Shown: piece by piece, positions 16,880-26,411 of the stretch
How positions within the stretch are numbered: position 1 is the stretch's first letter
Layout: each line of letters opens with the position of its first letter
Source: CAWKPF01 sp963851415
GTDB lineage: Bacteria; Acidobacteriota; Thermoanaerobaculia; Multivoradales; Multivoraceae
Assembly: GCA_963851415.1 (NCBI GenBank)
Contig: CAWKPF010000003.1
Location: 1-64,000, forward strand
Reading direction: 5' to 3'
Length of the DNA: 64,000 bases
The notes under the pieces: model-generated
Told to the model about the DNA's origin: nothing
Seen by the model: the letters and a program-made list of their open reading frames with translations, nothing else
Databases searched by the model: none
Made by a program: the position numbers and the translations under genes

Positions 16880-17095
16880 CGTTGAGGCCGGGCCGGAGTC
16901 GGTCCCTGGCGGAGCTGTGCTCGGTTGAGGGGATGGGCGGCCGCTTAAGGCTTCGTGAAGCTCCTCGGGGGCTGTTGGCGGAAGGACGCGGCGCGTCGAC
17001 CGGTCCGTGAAGGCCTCGCGGAGCCCTGAGGACCCTCTTCGAGCCGCGTCGTGCCCTGCGCTAGGCTCAAACCCGGAAAGGAATTTCCTACACGT
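16386..17095 (+). mobile_element. IS91-like element copy C, strongly 5'-truncated
   Basis: Starts at GAGTCCGAGCGTCTTG, equivalent to about 8280 in copy A, and runs to the shared CTACACGT end. It carries only the last third of the transposase (16386-16879, from SERLDVLSFLARVLDPVPEP to the end). The left flank is a cut decarboxylase gene and the right flank a cut SIMPL-domain gene, so it marks a double breakpoint. Confidence 0.85.
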
Positions 17096-17267
17096 ACTCG
17101 AGCTGGAGGTGGTCGGTTTCCACACCCAGGGTCAGCACGACTTCGTCGGGGGCGATGCGAATCTCCGCCTGGCCGCTCGCGTCCAGGGTGCGAGCGTCGC
17201 TGCGAGCAGCGGCGGGGAAGAGGCACGGCAGGAGGAAGAGGAGCAGGCACGATCGATCGATCTTCAT
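17096..17267 (-). pseudogene. SIMPL-domain (DUF541) protein N-terminal fragment
   Basis: A start codon at 17267 with AGGAG eight bases upstream, a signal peptide (CLLLFLLPCLFPAAARS), then TLDASGQAEIRIAPDEVVLTLGVET, the opening of the SIMPL/DUF541 periplasmic domain. After 57 codons the frame meets the right end of IS91 copy C. The remaining roughly 180 residues are not in the window. Confidence 0.75.
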
Positions 17268-17288
17268 GGCAGGATCTCCTGAGAATCT

Positions 17289-17309
17289 GGGCCGCTAGCG
17301 GAGCGGCCC
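17289..17309. terminator. GC-rich hairpin
   Basis: Perfect 8-bp stem GGGCCGCT/AGCGGCCC with a 5-base loop, 22 bp upstream of the truncated SIMPL gene and 190 bp after the fic stop. Terminator-like but without a T run; it may end fic transcription, or be a chance structure. Confidence 0.3.
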
Positions 17310-17497
17310 GGGGTTCCCTGGTGTGGACCTGGCCAGCCAGGCTTCGGTTCCAGGCTCCCGCTGCGGACAGGAGCGGCACGGCACCGTTCGCATGGCGAGT
17401 GACAAGCTCGAGCAGGAATGCGCCGGAGCCGACCCGCCGGCGGTCATGGGTGCGGTCATGTCGAAGGTGCTTTAGCAAGATGCCCGCCAGGATGCCG

Positions 17498-18628
17498 TTA
17501 CGAGAGCTGCTGGAGGAGTCGAAGCAGCTTCGGCGAGCAGTAGTAGCGGCGAGGCCGGCCGCTCGGCTTGACGCGGCGGGCGAGGCCGAAGTCCTTCAAG
17601 ACACCCTGTGACGAGAGGCGGGTGATGGCTTGACTCGCCGCCTGTTTCGAGACGCCGTATCGCTCGGCAACGCTCGGAGCATCGACGAGAGGGTGCTCGG
17701 GAAGGTGGGTGAGGATCTGCGCTGCGACCGAGTTTCCGCGTGTGCGGCTGTCTGATCGGAGCTCGTCGACGACCTTCTTGATTCTCCGGGCAGAACGGTT
17801 CATCCACTCGCTGGCGCTGACGAGGCTGGTCGCGCCGAACTCGATCCAGTGCTCGACGTCGCCGTTTTGGTAGCGTCTCAAGGCGGACAGGTAGCGATCG
17901 CGATCCTGGCTCCAGGGGATCGAGACCGGCACTGGCATCGCGAGTCCGTAGCGCCGGGCGAGCACGTACTGGAGGAGCATCCGTCCGACTCGGCCGTTCC
18001 CATCTACGAAGGGATGGATGACCTCGAACTGAGCGTGAGCGAGAAGCGCAGCCGGGACGCCGGCCACATCGGTTCGGCCAACGAAAGCCAGCAGGTCTTC
18101 GACGAGGGGAGCAATCTCCTCAGGTGGCGGAGGAATGAAGATGGCTTTCCGCGGCCCGGTGCTATCGCCACCGATCCAGTTCTGAACGGTTCGAAACTGA
18201 CCCGATTGCTCGGGCGTGAGCTCGGGGTGCCCCGTTGTGAGGATGCCGTGCCAACGGAGGAGATCGTTCGAGGTGAGACTCTGGGCGCTCGAGAGCGCGT
18301 CGACAAGCGCATCGAGATTCGAGACGATTCGGCTGGCTCGCGGGTCGTTGATCTCGCGCGCGTTCGCGAACTCGGCCTCGAGCACCCGTCGTGGACCGGC
18401 CTCGATCCCTTCGATCAGAGACGATGCGGCCGATTCCGACCGGAAGAGAACGGTCGCGATTCCGGTCAAGGGAAGGCTCGGCAGGGTGCCGAGGGCCCGC
18501 GCCGCCTCACCGACGGCCAGAACGGCGCCAGTGCCCAGCGCGATCTCGGCGTCGGCAATCAGCGACGCGATATGAGGCCGGTATCGGTAGGTTCGCCCGA
18601 GAGTATCGGTCCAGGTGCGGTGGATCAT
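17498..18628 (-). CDS. Fic-family protein with C-terminal winged helix
   Basis: A 376-residue Fic protein, expected to transfer AMP (or a related group) to a protein target. The catalytic motif HPFVDGNGRVGR is complete at 205-216. An inhibitory-helix motif (SSLIEG, residues 69-74) precedes it, so it belongs to the class with the inhibitory helix in the same chain and before the active site. The C-terminal 80 residues form a winged helix (VDAPSVAERYGVSKQAASQAITRL), as in many Fic proteins that may self-regulate. Intact and alone in its transcription unit. The target is not predictable. Confidence 0.92.
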   Translation of the reverse strand: MIHRTWTDTLGRTYRYRPHIASLIADAEIALGTGAVLAVGEAARALGTLPSLPLTGIATVLFRSESAASSLIEGIEAGPRRVLEAEFANAREINDPRASRIVSNLDALVDALSSAQSLTSNDLLRWHGILTTGHPELTPEQSGQFRTVQNWIGGDSTGPRKAIFIPPPPEEIAPLVEDLLAFVGRTDVAGVPAALLAHAQFEVIHPFVDGNGRVGRMLLQYVLARRYGLAMPVPVSIPWSQDRDRYLSALRRYQNGDVEHWIEFGATSLVSASEWMNRSARRIKKVVDELRSDSRTRGNSVAAQILTHLPEHPLVDAPSVAERYGVSKQAASQAITRLSSQGVLKDFGLARRVKPSGRPRRYYCSPKLLRLLQQLS

Positions 18629-19097
18629 GGCGATAGTTTATCAACGTAATAGCCTCTTGTGTTGAGAAAGTCACCGACCGGTCAACGCAACCGAGCGTCG
18701 GTACATATCAGCATTCTGATTGCGGATTTGTACGGGCTGAGCTCCGCTGGCGCCATCATCCCCGCGCACTGTCGCTCCCAAGCGGCTGTCACTGGCCCAC
18801 CGGGGCCAACCGTTCGAGGCATCTCGCGCTCTCGACCCGCTACCTCATTCGATCTCGGAGCGAATCAGGCACGCAGCGAACCGGTCTGGCACCATCCGCG
18901 ATCTTCGTGCGGCACCTTCCACGGCAGCACCTTCTACGCCAGCCCCTTGCTGCGGATTTGTTGGGGGCGTAGCGGCCGGCGATCAGGGTCAGTTTTCTGG
19001 TTCTTTGAGGATAGCTCTGGCCCACGAGCACACGCCGAGGTCTTGTGCTACCTTCGAAGCACTGTTCCCATTTCTTGTTTGTCGTAGGAGGGCTGCT
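18629..19097 (+). other. Intergenic stretch, nothing recognised
   Basis: Contains the divergent upstream regions of fic and the next secreted-protein gene. An open frame at 18659-19087 has no family motif, no ribosome site and poor composition. The only clear signal is GTAGGAGG just before the ATG at 19098. Confidence 0.4.
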
Positions 19098-19712
19098 ATG
19101 GCCCACCCCCTCCTGTGGCTCGCCACCGTGCTGCTTTCCACAGCGGCCGGCGTGGCTCAGCCCCCCTTGGAGATCCGCTTCGAGAGTGAGGCCCTCGTCG
19201 TCGACGACATGGCGGCGGGGAGTCGCCTGCTGCTGCACGGTCTCTCGCGCGAGCGCATCGAGAACTCCTTCACCCGGCTCAATACTTTCGAGGGCGAGCT
19301 GGCTGACTCGGATGGCGACGGGTCGGTCGACTATGAGCTTGGTCGGCAGTTGCCATGGAGGTCACTGTGGATCGCCGTGGAGCTCGAGAGCGGTCGAGTC
19401 GTGATCGCGTCACCACACGAGCCGCTTCGTGAGCTGGTGTCGGCACGCCGGCGTGCACCGAGCGAAGAGTCGGTGGAGGTCGATGCGGCGTGGCTCGATG
19501 TGCTTCTGGTTCGCCCTGAGGGCGGCGCCTGGAAAGGGCGAATCAGCGACGGCGGCGACGGAGATGACGACGGGGTGCCCGACGCACGGCGGTAGTCCTG
19601 TTCGAGGAGCTGGAGAGGGCGAGCGACGAGACGCGGGAGCAGCCCGCCCGGGCAGCGCCGGGCGATCGAGTCGTGATCGTCGACTTGCAGACCCTCGCCC
19701 ATGCCAGCTATC
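19098..19712 (+). pseudogene. Secreted protein, frameshifted and cut by an IS3 element
   Basis: ATG 19098 follows GTAGGAGG. Signal peptide HPLLWLATVLLSTAAGVAQ, then IRFESEALVVDDMAAGSRLLLHGL, a DxDxDG loop (ADSDGDGSVDYEL) that could bind calcium, and SLWIAVELESGRVVIASP. The frame ends at 19595 (165 residues), but another frame continues with VVLFEELERASDE and GDRVVIVDLQTLAHASYL up to the IS3 end at 19713. So the native gene was probably longer, has one indel near 19590 and lost its 3' end. Function unknown. Confidence 0.55.
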
Positions 19713-19763
19713 TGAACCGCCCCGGGTTTTCCGGAGACTCGATTCCTTGGGAGAATCGGAGTC

Positions 19764-20087
19764 ATGGGAAGACGAAGCAAGTACTCGCCGGAGGTCAGGG
19801 AGCGTGCCGTGCGCCTGGTCCAGGAGCAGGAGACGCAGCACGGCTCACAGTGGGCAGCGATGCAGTCGATCGCCCCGAAGATCGGCTGCACGGCGGAGAC
19901 CCTCAGGAAGTGGGTTCGGCAGGCAGAGCGCGATGCGGGTCGTCGGGCAGGCCTGACGACGACGGAGCGCGAGGAGCTGAAGGAACTCCAGCGTGAGAAC
20001 CGTGAGCTGAAGCGGGCGAACGAGATTCTACGCAAGGCCTCAGCGTATTTCGCCCAGGCGGAGCTCGACCGCCGAGGGAAGTGGTGA
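19764..20087 (+). CDS. IS3-family transposase OrfA
   Basis: A 107-residue DNA-binding subunit. HTH: YSPEVRERAVRLVQEQE and IGCTAETLRKWVRQAE. A leucine-zipper-like helix follows (LKELQRENRELKRANEILRKASAYF). The stop overlaps the orfB start as TGATG, with the expected frame change for the fused transposase. Intact, but the element itself is truncated. Confidence 0.9.
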   Translation: MGRRSKYSPEVRERAVRLVQEQETQHGSQWAAMQSIAPKIGCTAETLRKWVRQAERDAGRRAGLTTTEREELKELQRENRELKRANEILRKASAYFAQAELDRRGKW

Positions 20088-20754
20088 TGGCGTTTGTCGA
20101 TGAGCACCGAGGGTGCTACGGGGTCGAGCCGATCTGCCGCCTGGTGCCGATCGCCCCATCGACGTACTACGAGCACAAGGCTCGAGAACGAGACCCGAGC
20201 CGCCGCCCGGCCCGTGTGAAGCGTGACGAGCTCCTCACCGAGGAGATCGAGCGCGTGCACGAAGAGAACTTCGAGGTGTATGGCGTGCGCAAGGTGTGGC
20301 GCCACCTGAAGCGAGAAGGGACCGAGGTCGCTCGGTGCACGGTGGCTCGCCTTATGCGTCGCCAGGGGCTGCGAGGCGCGGTCCGGGGTCGGCGCTTCAA
20401 GACCACGGTGCCGGACGAGGCCGCAAGGCGTCCGCTCGATCTGGTAGATCGGGACTTCGGTGCGAGCCGCCCGAACCAGCTGTGGGTGTCGGACCTGACG
20501 TACGTAGCGACGTGGCGAGGCTTCGCCTACGTGGCCTTCGTGATCGACGCGTACGCCCGGAGCATCGTGGGGTGGCGGGTGTCGTACTCGCTGCGCACGG
20601 ACCTGGCTCTGGATGCGCTGGAGCAGGCCCTGTACGACCGTGGCGAGGCACCGGAGGGTCGCCTGGTCCATCACTCGGACCGGGGCGTGCAGTACCTCTC
20701 GATTCGCTACACGGAGCGCCTCGCGGAGGCCGGGATCGAGCCCTCGGTGGGAAG
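20087..20754 (+). pseudogene. IS3-family transposase OrfB, 3'-truncated
   Basis: Reads GCYGVEPICRLVPIAPSTYYEHK, VYGVRKVWRHLKREG and the DDE integrase core with WVSDLTYVATWRGFAYVAFVIDAYAR (first Asp) and LVHHSDRGVQYLSIRY (second Asp). It ends at GIEPSVGS, before the catalytic Glu. Beyond 20754 the frame runs into IS91 sequence, making a meaningless chimera to 20836. Confidence 0.88.
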
Positions 20755-21852
20755 CACCAGAAGCGGGAGCTGCTGTGGGCGGAGTGGGCGGAGGAGGAGC
20801 TGCTGGCAGAGGTGCCTCACCGTCAGGTGGTGCTGACGATTCCGAAGCGGCTTCGGATCTTCTTTCGCTTCGATCGTCGGTTGTTGGGGGAATTGCTGGG
20901 GTGTGCTTGGCGGGCGTGGCGGCTGTGCCTGGAGGCTTCGTTGGAGGGTGTCGTCGAGCCGGGCGGAGTCGGGTTCGTGCAGACGGCAGGGGAGCTTTTG
21001 GGTTTTCATCCGCATGTGCACCTGTTGGTGACGGATGGTGGGTTCCTGGCCGACGGGAGTTTCCGGCACCTGCTGTGGGTGGATGGGGAGGCTCTGGAGC
21101 GGTTGTGGCGGGCGGAAGTGCTTCGGCTTCTGGTGGCTCGGGGAAAGATCGGCGAGGAGGTGGTGGAGTCGTTGCTGTCTTGGCGCCACAGCGGGTTCTC
21201 GGTGCATGCTGGGGTGCGGGTGGAGGAGAAGACGGCAGCCGCTCGGCTGGGCCGGTATATGGCTCGGTGTCCGATCGTCCTGGACCGCTTGGAGTGGGAC
21301 GCCGATCGCGAGGAGGTGGTGGTTCACCCGCGTGCGTCTCGGCGGGGTGGTCCGTTTGGGGAGTCGGAGCGGTTGGACGTGCTCGAGTTTCTCGCCCGTG
21401 TTCTCGACCATGTACCCGAGCCTCGTCAGCAGCAGGTGCGCTACTGGGGTTGGTACTCGAATGCGGCTCGTGGCAAGCGCCGGAAGGGCGAGTTGGGGGC
21501 CGAATCAGAGAGTTGGCCGGCGAGTGCCGACGTGGAGCCGGGTGCCTCGAGGCATCGCCGGCTGTCGTGGGCTCGCCTGATCAGGAAGGTCTACGTTCGC
21601 CGCTAACGCGAGACCTGGTCTCGCGTGCGCCGCGGGGGCGACGGCGAGCCAACGGCTCGTCGTGCGACCTCAGTGGACCCGTTGTTGTGCCGGTACTGCG
21701 GCGCGGAGATGAGGATTGTGGCCTTCGTGGTCGAGGCGTCCTCGTTGCGGCGGTTGTTGGGAGGTCTGGGGCTGGGTCCTCAGGAGGCTGAGCCGTTGTC
21801 GCGGGCGCCTCCTGGGTCGGGGGAGCTGGTGTACGAGGCGGTGGAGGGTTGA
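20755..21852 (+). pseudogene. IS91 transposase fragment (copy D) with internal stop
   Basis: Lacks the N-terminal zinc domain, keeps HPHVHLLVTDGG and LGRYMARC. A TAA at 21604-21606 interrupts it after KVYVRR where copies A-C read on with CAAGGC. The zinc-finger tail (CRYCGAEM) remains open at 21625-21852. Copy E has exactly the same stop, so it predates the duplication of D and E. Confidence 0.8.
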
Positions 21853-22067
21853 CGCTGGGCCAGCGCCAGGGCGGTCCATGGCGGAGCTGTGCTGGGTTGA
21901 GGTGCTGGGAGGCCGCCTCGGGCTCCGAGAGGCTCCTCGGGCTGTGACCGCTCCTCTCGGGCGGCCCATTCTGCCCCGTCGTGCGCTCGTCCGGCCGCCT
22001 CCACCCCCCCTCAGACCCCCTGTGAGACTGCGATAGGGTCAGGGCCGAAAAGCGATCTACTACACGT
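20755..22067 (+). mobile_element. IS91-like element copy D, 5'-truncated
   Basis: Starts at CACCAGAAGCGGGAGC (copy A equivalent about 7675) and ends at CTACACGT 22067. It belongs with copy E to a second subtype that differs from A/B/C in the 3' tail (a C-rich run, then CGATAGGGTC). Fused on the left to the IS3 element and on the right to a kinase gene tail. Confidence 0.85.
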
Positions 22068-22491
22068 TTCGATCGGGCCCTTGAACCTGCTTCTGATGGT
22101 GGTGGAAGGGTGGAGCATGATCGACAGGAACGAGCAGGCTGCCGAGTTTCACCCTCTACTCGAGCGGACCCTCGAAACAGGCACGAAAGTCTCGAACGAC
22201 GCCGAGAGACCGGTCGAACGAGTGGCGGGTATCGCCGCAGCGTGTGGTGGTCAGTGGAAGCTGGCCGAACGACACTTCGAGGAGGCTCTCCGCCAGGCAC
22301 ATGAGTTCCCGTTCAAGTCCGAGCAACCGGAAGTGAGACGCTTCTATGCCCGGATGCTGATCGAGCGGGACGGGCCGGGGGATCCCGAGAAAGCGAAAGA
22401 GCTCCTCGAAGAGGCGATCGATGGTTACCGCGAGATCGGTATGCACCGTCACGTTGAATTAGCGCAAGAGCTTCTCGACAGGATCCGCTGA
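22068..22491 (+). pseudogene. C-terminal TPR fragment of a Ser/Thr kinase paralogue
   Basis: Reads VVEGWSMIDRNEQAAEFHPLL, FEEALRQAHEFPFKSEQPEVR, FYARMLIERDGPG and YREIGMHRHVELAQELLDRI. This aligns to the last 130 residues of the kinase encoded next door (FETALRQAEEIPFRSEQADVR, YARMLIERDSGG, YREIGAPGHLERSERLL). The kinase, AAA and most TPR parts were lost at the right end of IS91 copy D. A start at 22081 is formally possible but unlikely to be used. Confidence 0.8.
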
Positions 22492-22535
22492 ACGGTCCAC
22501 TGCGTCGAGCCGCTAGCATCCGCACAGACCTTCTC

Positions 22536-25500
22536 ATGATCGAGCCAGGCACCAAACTCGGACACTACGAGATCACCGGCATCCTCGGGGCCGGCGGCAT
22601 GGGAGAGGTCTACCGTGCGCTCGACCACTCGCTCGATCGCGAGGTGGCGATCAAGATCCTGCCAACGGAGCTGATCTCGGACGTCGACCGATTGGAACGC
22701 TTCGAACGCGAAGCCAAGGTTCTGGCCTCGCTCAACCACCCGAACATCGTCACCATTCACGCCGTCGAGACCAGGGGCGACGTGCGCTTCTTCGTGATGG
22801 AGCTCATCAGCGGCCGATCTCTCGAAGAGAGCCTGGAGGTGGGGACTCCTGGAATCGATCAGTTCTTCGAACAGGCTCTCGCGATCGCTGAAGCGGTTGG
22901 GGCGGCCCATGCGAGGGACATCACGCACCGCGATTTGAAGCCGGCCAACGTCATGGTGAGTGGGTCGGGCTGGATCAAGGTCCTCGACTTCGGCCTGGCA
23001 AAGACATTCGCGCCCCCTGCGTCCGCGGCAACGGACTCGCCGACGGAGGGAATGACGCAGCAGGGAGTCGTGGTCGGCACCCTGCCCTACATGTCCCCTG
23101 AGCAGCTCCGCGGTGGACCGATCGGGCCGGCCTCGGATGTCTTCTCTCTCGGCATCCTGCTGTACCAGATGGCAACCGGCGAGCGGCCGTTCCGGGGGGA
23201 GAGTCCGATCGAGCTGGCTTCTGCCATCCTGCGGGACACCGTGCAGCCAGCCTCCGAGCTGAGGGAGGGGCTGGCCGAAGGCCTCGATGCGGTGCTGGCT
23301 CGCTGTCTCGAGAAGAACCCGACGGATCGCTTCGCCTCTGCCAACGAGCTGCGAGATGCCCTCGCCGACCTGAGAGGCAAGGCGACGCCGATCGGTGAAG
23401 GGTCACAGGGCGGCGGACGTCGAGCCAGGGGTCTCGGGCTCGGCACTCCCCGCGTCCCCGAGAAGACCTACCGAGCCCCCATGGTCGGTCGCGACAACGA
23501 GGCCCGGACACTGCGACAGGCCCTGGAGCGGGCCACTGCCGGAGAAGGAAGCCTCGTCGCGCTCGCCGGAGAGCCCGGAGTCGGCAAGTCGCGACTCGCC
23601 GCCGAGTCGATTCGCCTCGCGCGATCTCTCGATGTCTCGGCCTTCGTCGGCAACTGCTACGAAGGCGAAGGCTCGCGCACGATGAGTTGCTGGGCAGACA
23701 TCCTGCAGGCGGTGGCCTCGGTGGCTCCCCAAGACAACCTGCGCGAGCTGCTGGGTGAGGGCGCCTCGGAGCTCGCCAAGCTGTACCCCGCCCTGCGCCA
23801 TCTCTTTCCCGAGCTTCCGCCGCCACTGACCCTGCCCCCGGAAGCCGAGCGTGCCTATCTCTTCGACTGCTACCGTCAGTTCCTCGAGCGCCTGTGTCGC
23901 CATCAGCCGGTCCTGTTCGTGCTCGAAGATCTGCACTGGGCTGACGAACCGACGATGCTGCTCCTGCAGCATCTCGCCCCGCACCTCGAAGGCATGGCCG
24001 CGATGGTGCTGGCAACCTACCGCGACGCCGAGCTCGACGTCGCGCGCCCACTTTCGGGAGCGCTTCGCGACCTGGTGAGAGAGCGCCTCGTGGAGCGCAT
24101 CACGCTACGCCGCCTGAATGAGGACGGGGTTGCCGAGCTGCTCCAGGCGCTGAGCGGCCGCCCTCCCACGAACGAGCTGGTCAGCGCCATCCACGGCGAA
24201 ACGGAGGGCAACCCCTTCTTCGTCGAGGAGGTGTACCAGCATCTGGAGGAAGAGGGGCGCTTGTTCGACCAGGAAGGAGACTGGCGTGCCGACCTGTCGC
24301 TCGAAGAGCTCGACGTACCGGAAGGCGTGCGCCTGGTCGTCGGTCGCCGTCTGGAGCGACTCGCAGACGAGGGTCGGGCTGCACTGACGGCCGCCGGCGT
24401 GGTCGGTCGACGGTTCGACTATGCGTTGCTCGAGATTCTCAGCGAGCTCGAGCCCGATCCCCTTCTCGATTGCATCGAGGCCGCGGAGGGACTTCGTCTG
24501 ATCGAGCCCGTGGCCGGCTCGACGGCTCGCGAAGTGCGCTATCAGTTCACGCACGAACTGATTCGTCAGACCCTCTTGCAGGGGCTGTCGCTGCCCCGCC
24601 GGCAGCGCCTCCATGCACGAGTGGCAGCTGCCCTGGAAACGCATCTCGGAGACGATGTCGTCGAGGCTGCCTCGTCGATGGCGCACCATCTCTACCAGTC
24701 CGGCGCCCTCGCCGACGAAGCCAAGACCCGCCGCTTCCTGGCGCTCGCGGCCAAACAGGCACTGGGCTCGGGTGGCTTCGCCCAGGCGCTCGAGAATCTG
24801 GAAGCGGCGCTCTCGCTCACCAGCGATCTCGAGGACCCGGAGAAGGTCGAACTTCTCTTGCAGCTCGGCGCTGCACACAGGAGCCTGGGGGACTGGGAGA
24901 AGACGCTCGAAGACTGGGGAGACGCACTGGATCTCTGCGAAGCCACCGGGGATCGCGCCAGGTTCGCGAGCATCGCCTTCGACCGCACCTTCCTCTCTGG
25001 TTGGAAGGGTCAGGTGATCGTGGCGATGGACTCGGCACGCCGAGGCCTCGACCAGATCGGAGATCTCGAAGGGGCCGAGCGTCATCAGCTGCAGGCGCTG
25101 GCGGGCATGACACACGGTCTGGGTGTCCGGGACTACGAGACCGGCGACGCCCTCATCGCAGAAGCGGTTCATGGCGCCGAGGCGCTCGGCGACCCGACCC
25201 TTCTGGCCCAGGTCAGCAAGATGAGGCAGTACAACGACTACTTCAGCATGCGATCCCGTCAGGCGCTGGCGAGCGGTGAAGCCGCGATCGCGGCTTTCGA
25301 AGCGACCGGGGATCTCTGGAACCTGGTCGAGGCCCGCGGGCTGCTTCGGCTGGGTAGGGTCTTCATGGGCCAACCGGTCATGGGCGTCAGTGAGAACCTC
25401 GCCCTGGCGCAGCGACTCGGTAACTGGGGAGCGCAATGGTGGGAGAGGGACAGCGAGGCCGACGCGATCTGGATGCTGACCGGAGATCTCGAGCGCACCG

Positions 25501-26216
25501 AGGAAGCGCTCGACCACCAGGCCGAAGTGGCCCGAACAGCGGGAATGGGCTGGTGGCCGATCGTCGAGGGTGCGCGGGCCCTGGTTCGTTTCTGGAGCGG
25601 CGACCTCGAGGCGGCGAGGACGGTGGCAACCAACGCAGTCGAGCATGAGCCCAGGGGCGCCATGCGAGGCAATCAGTCGGCGACCCTCTTCCTGATCGAC
25701 TGTTACCTCGGTCGCAAGGAGGAAGCCCTGGCGCGTCTCGACGGCGGCCTGCTTCCGAGCGGGAGCCAAGCCCAGGGATCGGGTGCCTGGACGATGGTGG
25801 TCTCCGGGGTCGAAGGGCTCGTCGTTCTGGGCGAGAGAGAGCGAGCGGCCGAGCTCTACCCGTGGCTGTTGCGCGCGATCGAGACCGAAACGGTGGTCGC
25901 GAAGTTTGCGCATCGCCTCGTCCAGACTGCTGCAGGGATCGGTGCTGCAGCGGGTCGGCTCTGGCCCGAGGCACAGGAACACTTCGAGACCGCGCTGCGC
26001 CAGGCAGAGGAGATTCCCTTCAGAAGCGAACAGGCCGACGTGCGCTTCTGGTACGCCCGCATGTTGATCGAGCGTGACTCGGGAGGTGACACAGAGCGTG
26101 CCCGCATGTTTCTCGACGAGGCGATCGAAATCTATCGAGAGATCGGCGCGCCCGGTCACCTGGAGCGGTCGGAGCGGCTGCTCCAGGGAAAGGACGATGA
26201 CCCCTCGGCATCCTGA
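22536..26216 (+). CDS. Ser/Thr kinase with AAA ATPase and TPR domains
   Basis: 1226 residues, cytoplasmic, no membrane segment. The Hanks kinase (1-275) has GAGGMGEV, catalytic Lys in VAIKIL (K40), HRDLKPANV, DFGLAK and YMSPEQ. A predicted STAND-type AAA_16 ATPase starts near 310: P-loop GEPGVGKSR and Walker B VLFVLEDLHWAD. The C-terminal half is TPR-like helices (FAQALENLEAALSLTSDLEDPEKVELLLQLGAAH and similar). This fusion links phosphorylation to a nucleotide-driven, ligand-sensing scaffold. Flanked by remnants of two paralogues, so it was part of a tandem array. Confidence 0.9.
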   Translation: MIEPGTKLGHYEITGILGAGGMGEVYRALDHSLDREVAIKILPTELISDVDRLERFEREAKVLASLNHPNIVTIHAVETRGDVRFFVMELISGRSLEESLEVGTPGIDQFFEQALAIAEAVGAAHARDITHRDLKPANVMVSGSGWIKVLDFGLAKTFAPPASAATDSPTEGMTQQGVVVGTLPYMSPEQLRGGPIGPASDVFSLGILLYQMATGERPFRGESPIELASAILRDTVQPASELREGLAEGLDAVLARCLEKNPTDRFASANELRDALADLRGKATPIGEGSQGGGRRARGLGLGTPRVPEKTYRAPMVGRDNEARTLRQALERATAGEGSLVALAGEPGVGKSRLAAESIRLARSLDVSAFVGNCYEGEGSRTMSCWADILQAVASVAPQDNLRELLGEGASELAKLYPALRHLFPELPPPLTLPPEAERAYLFDCYRQFLERLCRHQPVLFVLEDLHWADEPTMLLLQHLAPHLEGMAAMVLATYRDAELDVARPLSGALRDLVRERLVERITLRRLNEDGVAELLQALSGRPPTNELVSAIHGETEGNPFFVEEVYQHLEEEGRLFDQEGDWRADLSLEELDVPEGVRLVVGRRLERLADEGRAALTAAGVVGRRFDYALLEILSELEPDPLLDCIEAAEGLRLIEPVAGSTAREVRYQFTHELIRQTLLQGLSLPRRQRLHARVAAALETHLGDDVVEAASSMAHHLYQSGALADEAKTRRFLALAAKQALGSGGFAQALENLEAALSLTSDLEDPEKVELLLQLGAAHRSLGDWEKTLEDWGDALDLCEATGDRARFASIAFDRTFLSGWKGQVIVAMDSARRGLDQIGDLEGAERHQLQALAGMTHGLGVRDYETGDALIAEAVHGAEALGDPTLLAQVSKMRQYNDYFSMRSRQALASGEAAIAAFEATGDLWNLVEARGLLRLGRVFMGQPVMGVSENLALAQRLGNWGAQWWERDSEADAIWMLTGDLERTEEALDHQAEVARTAGMGWWPIVEGARALVRFWSGDLEAARTVATNAVEHEPRGAMRGNQSATLFLIDCYLGRKEEALARLDGGLLPSGSQAQGSGAWTMVVSGVEGLVVLGERERAAELYPWLLRAIETETVVAKFAHRLVQTAAGIGAAAGRLWPEAQEHFETALRQAEEIPFRSEQADVRFWYARMLIERDSGGDTERARMFLDEAIEIYREIGAPGHLERSERLLQGKDDDPSAS

Positions 26217-26411
26217 TGCGCGGTACAGAACATCACTTCGCCGGGTGAGAGGCCGCTGAGCCGAAGCGTCGAGCCGGTAACATCGGCCTCGAGCCCTCCA
26301 TGATCGAACCAGGCACCAGAGATCGTGCTGGTGCTCAATGGGCTCGAGGACTTTGAAACGACTGGTGCCACGGGACCGCTGAGGGCGAGGACCGACGCTG
26401 CCCGGCCTCCA
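26217..26411 (+). other. Spacer with the start of a lost kinase paralogue
   Basis: ATG at 26300 opens with MIEPGT, the same first six residues as the kinase at 22536, and the preceding bases also match that gene's upstream region (GCGTCGAGCCG, then CATC). After six codons similarity ends and the sequence runs into IS91 copy E. The body of a third tandem kinase was therefore deleted here. Confidence 0.55.

Larger units (their letters stand above)
19713..20754 (+). mobile_element. IS3-family element, right end lost
   Basis: The left terminal repeat starts at 19713 (TGAACCGCCCCGGGTTTTCC), a typical IS3-type end. orfA and most of orfB follow. The element is cut at 20754 by the left breakpoint of IS91 copy D, so the last quarter of orfB and the right repeat are missing. 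Confidence 0.85.
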
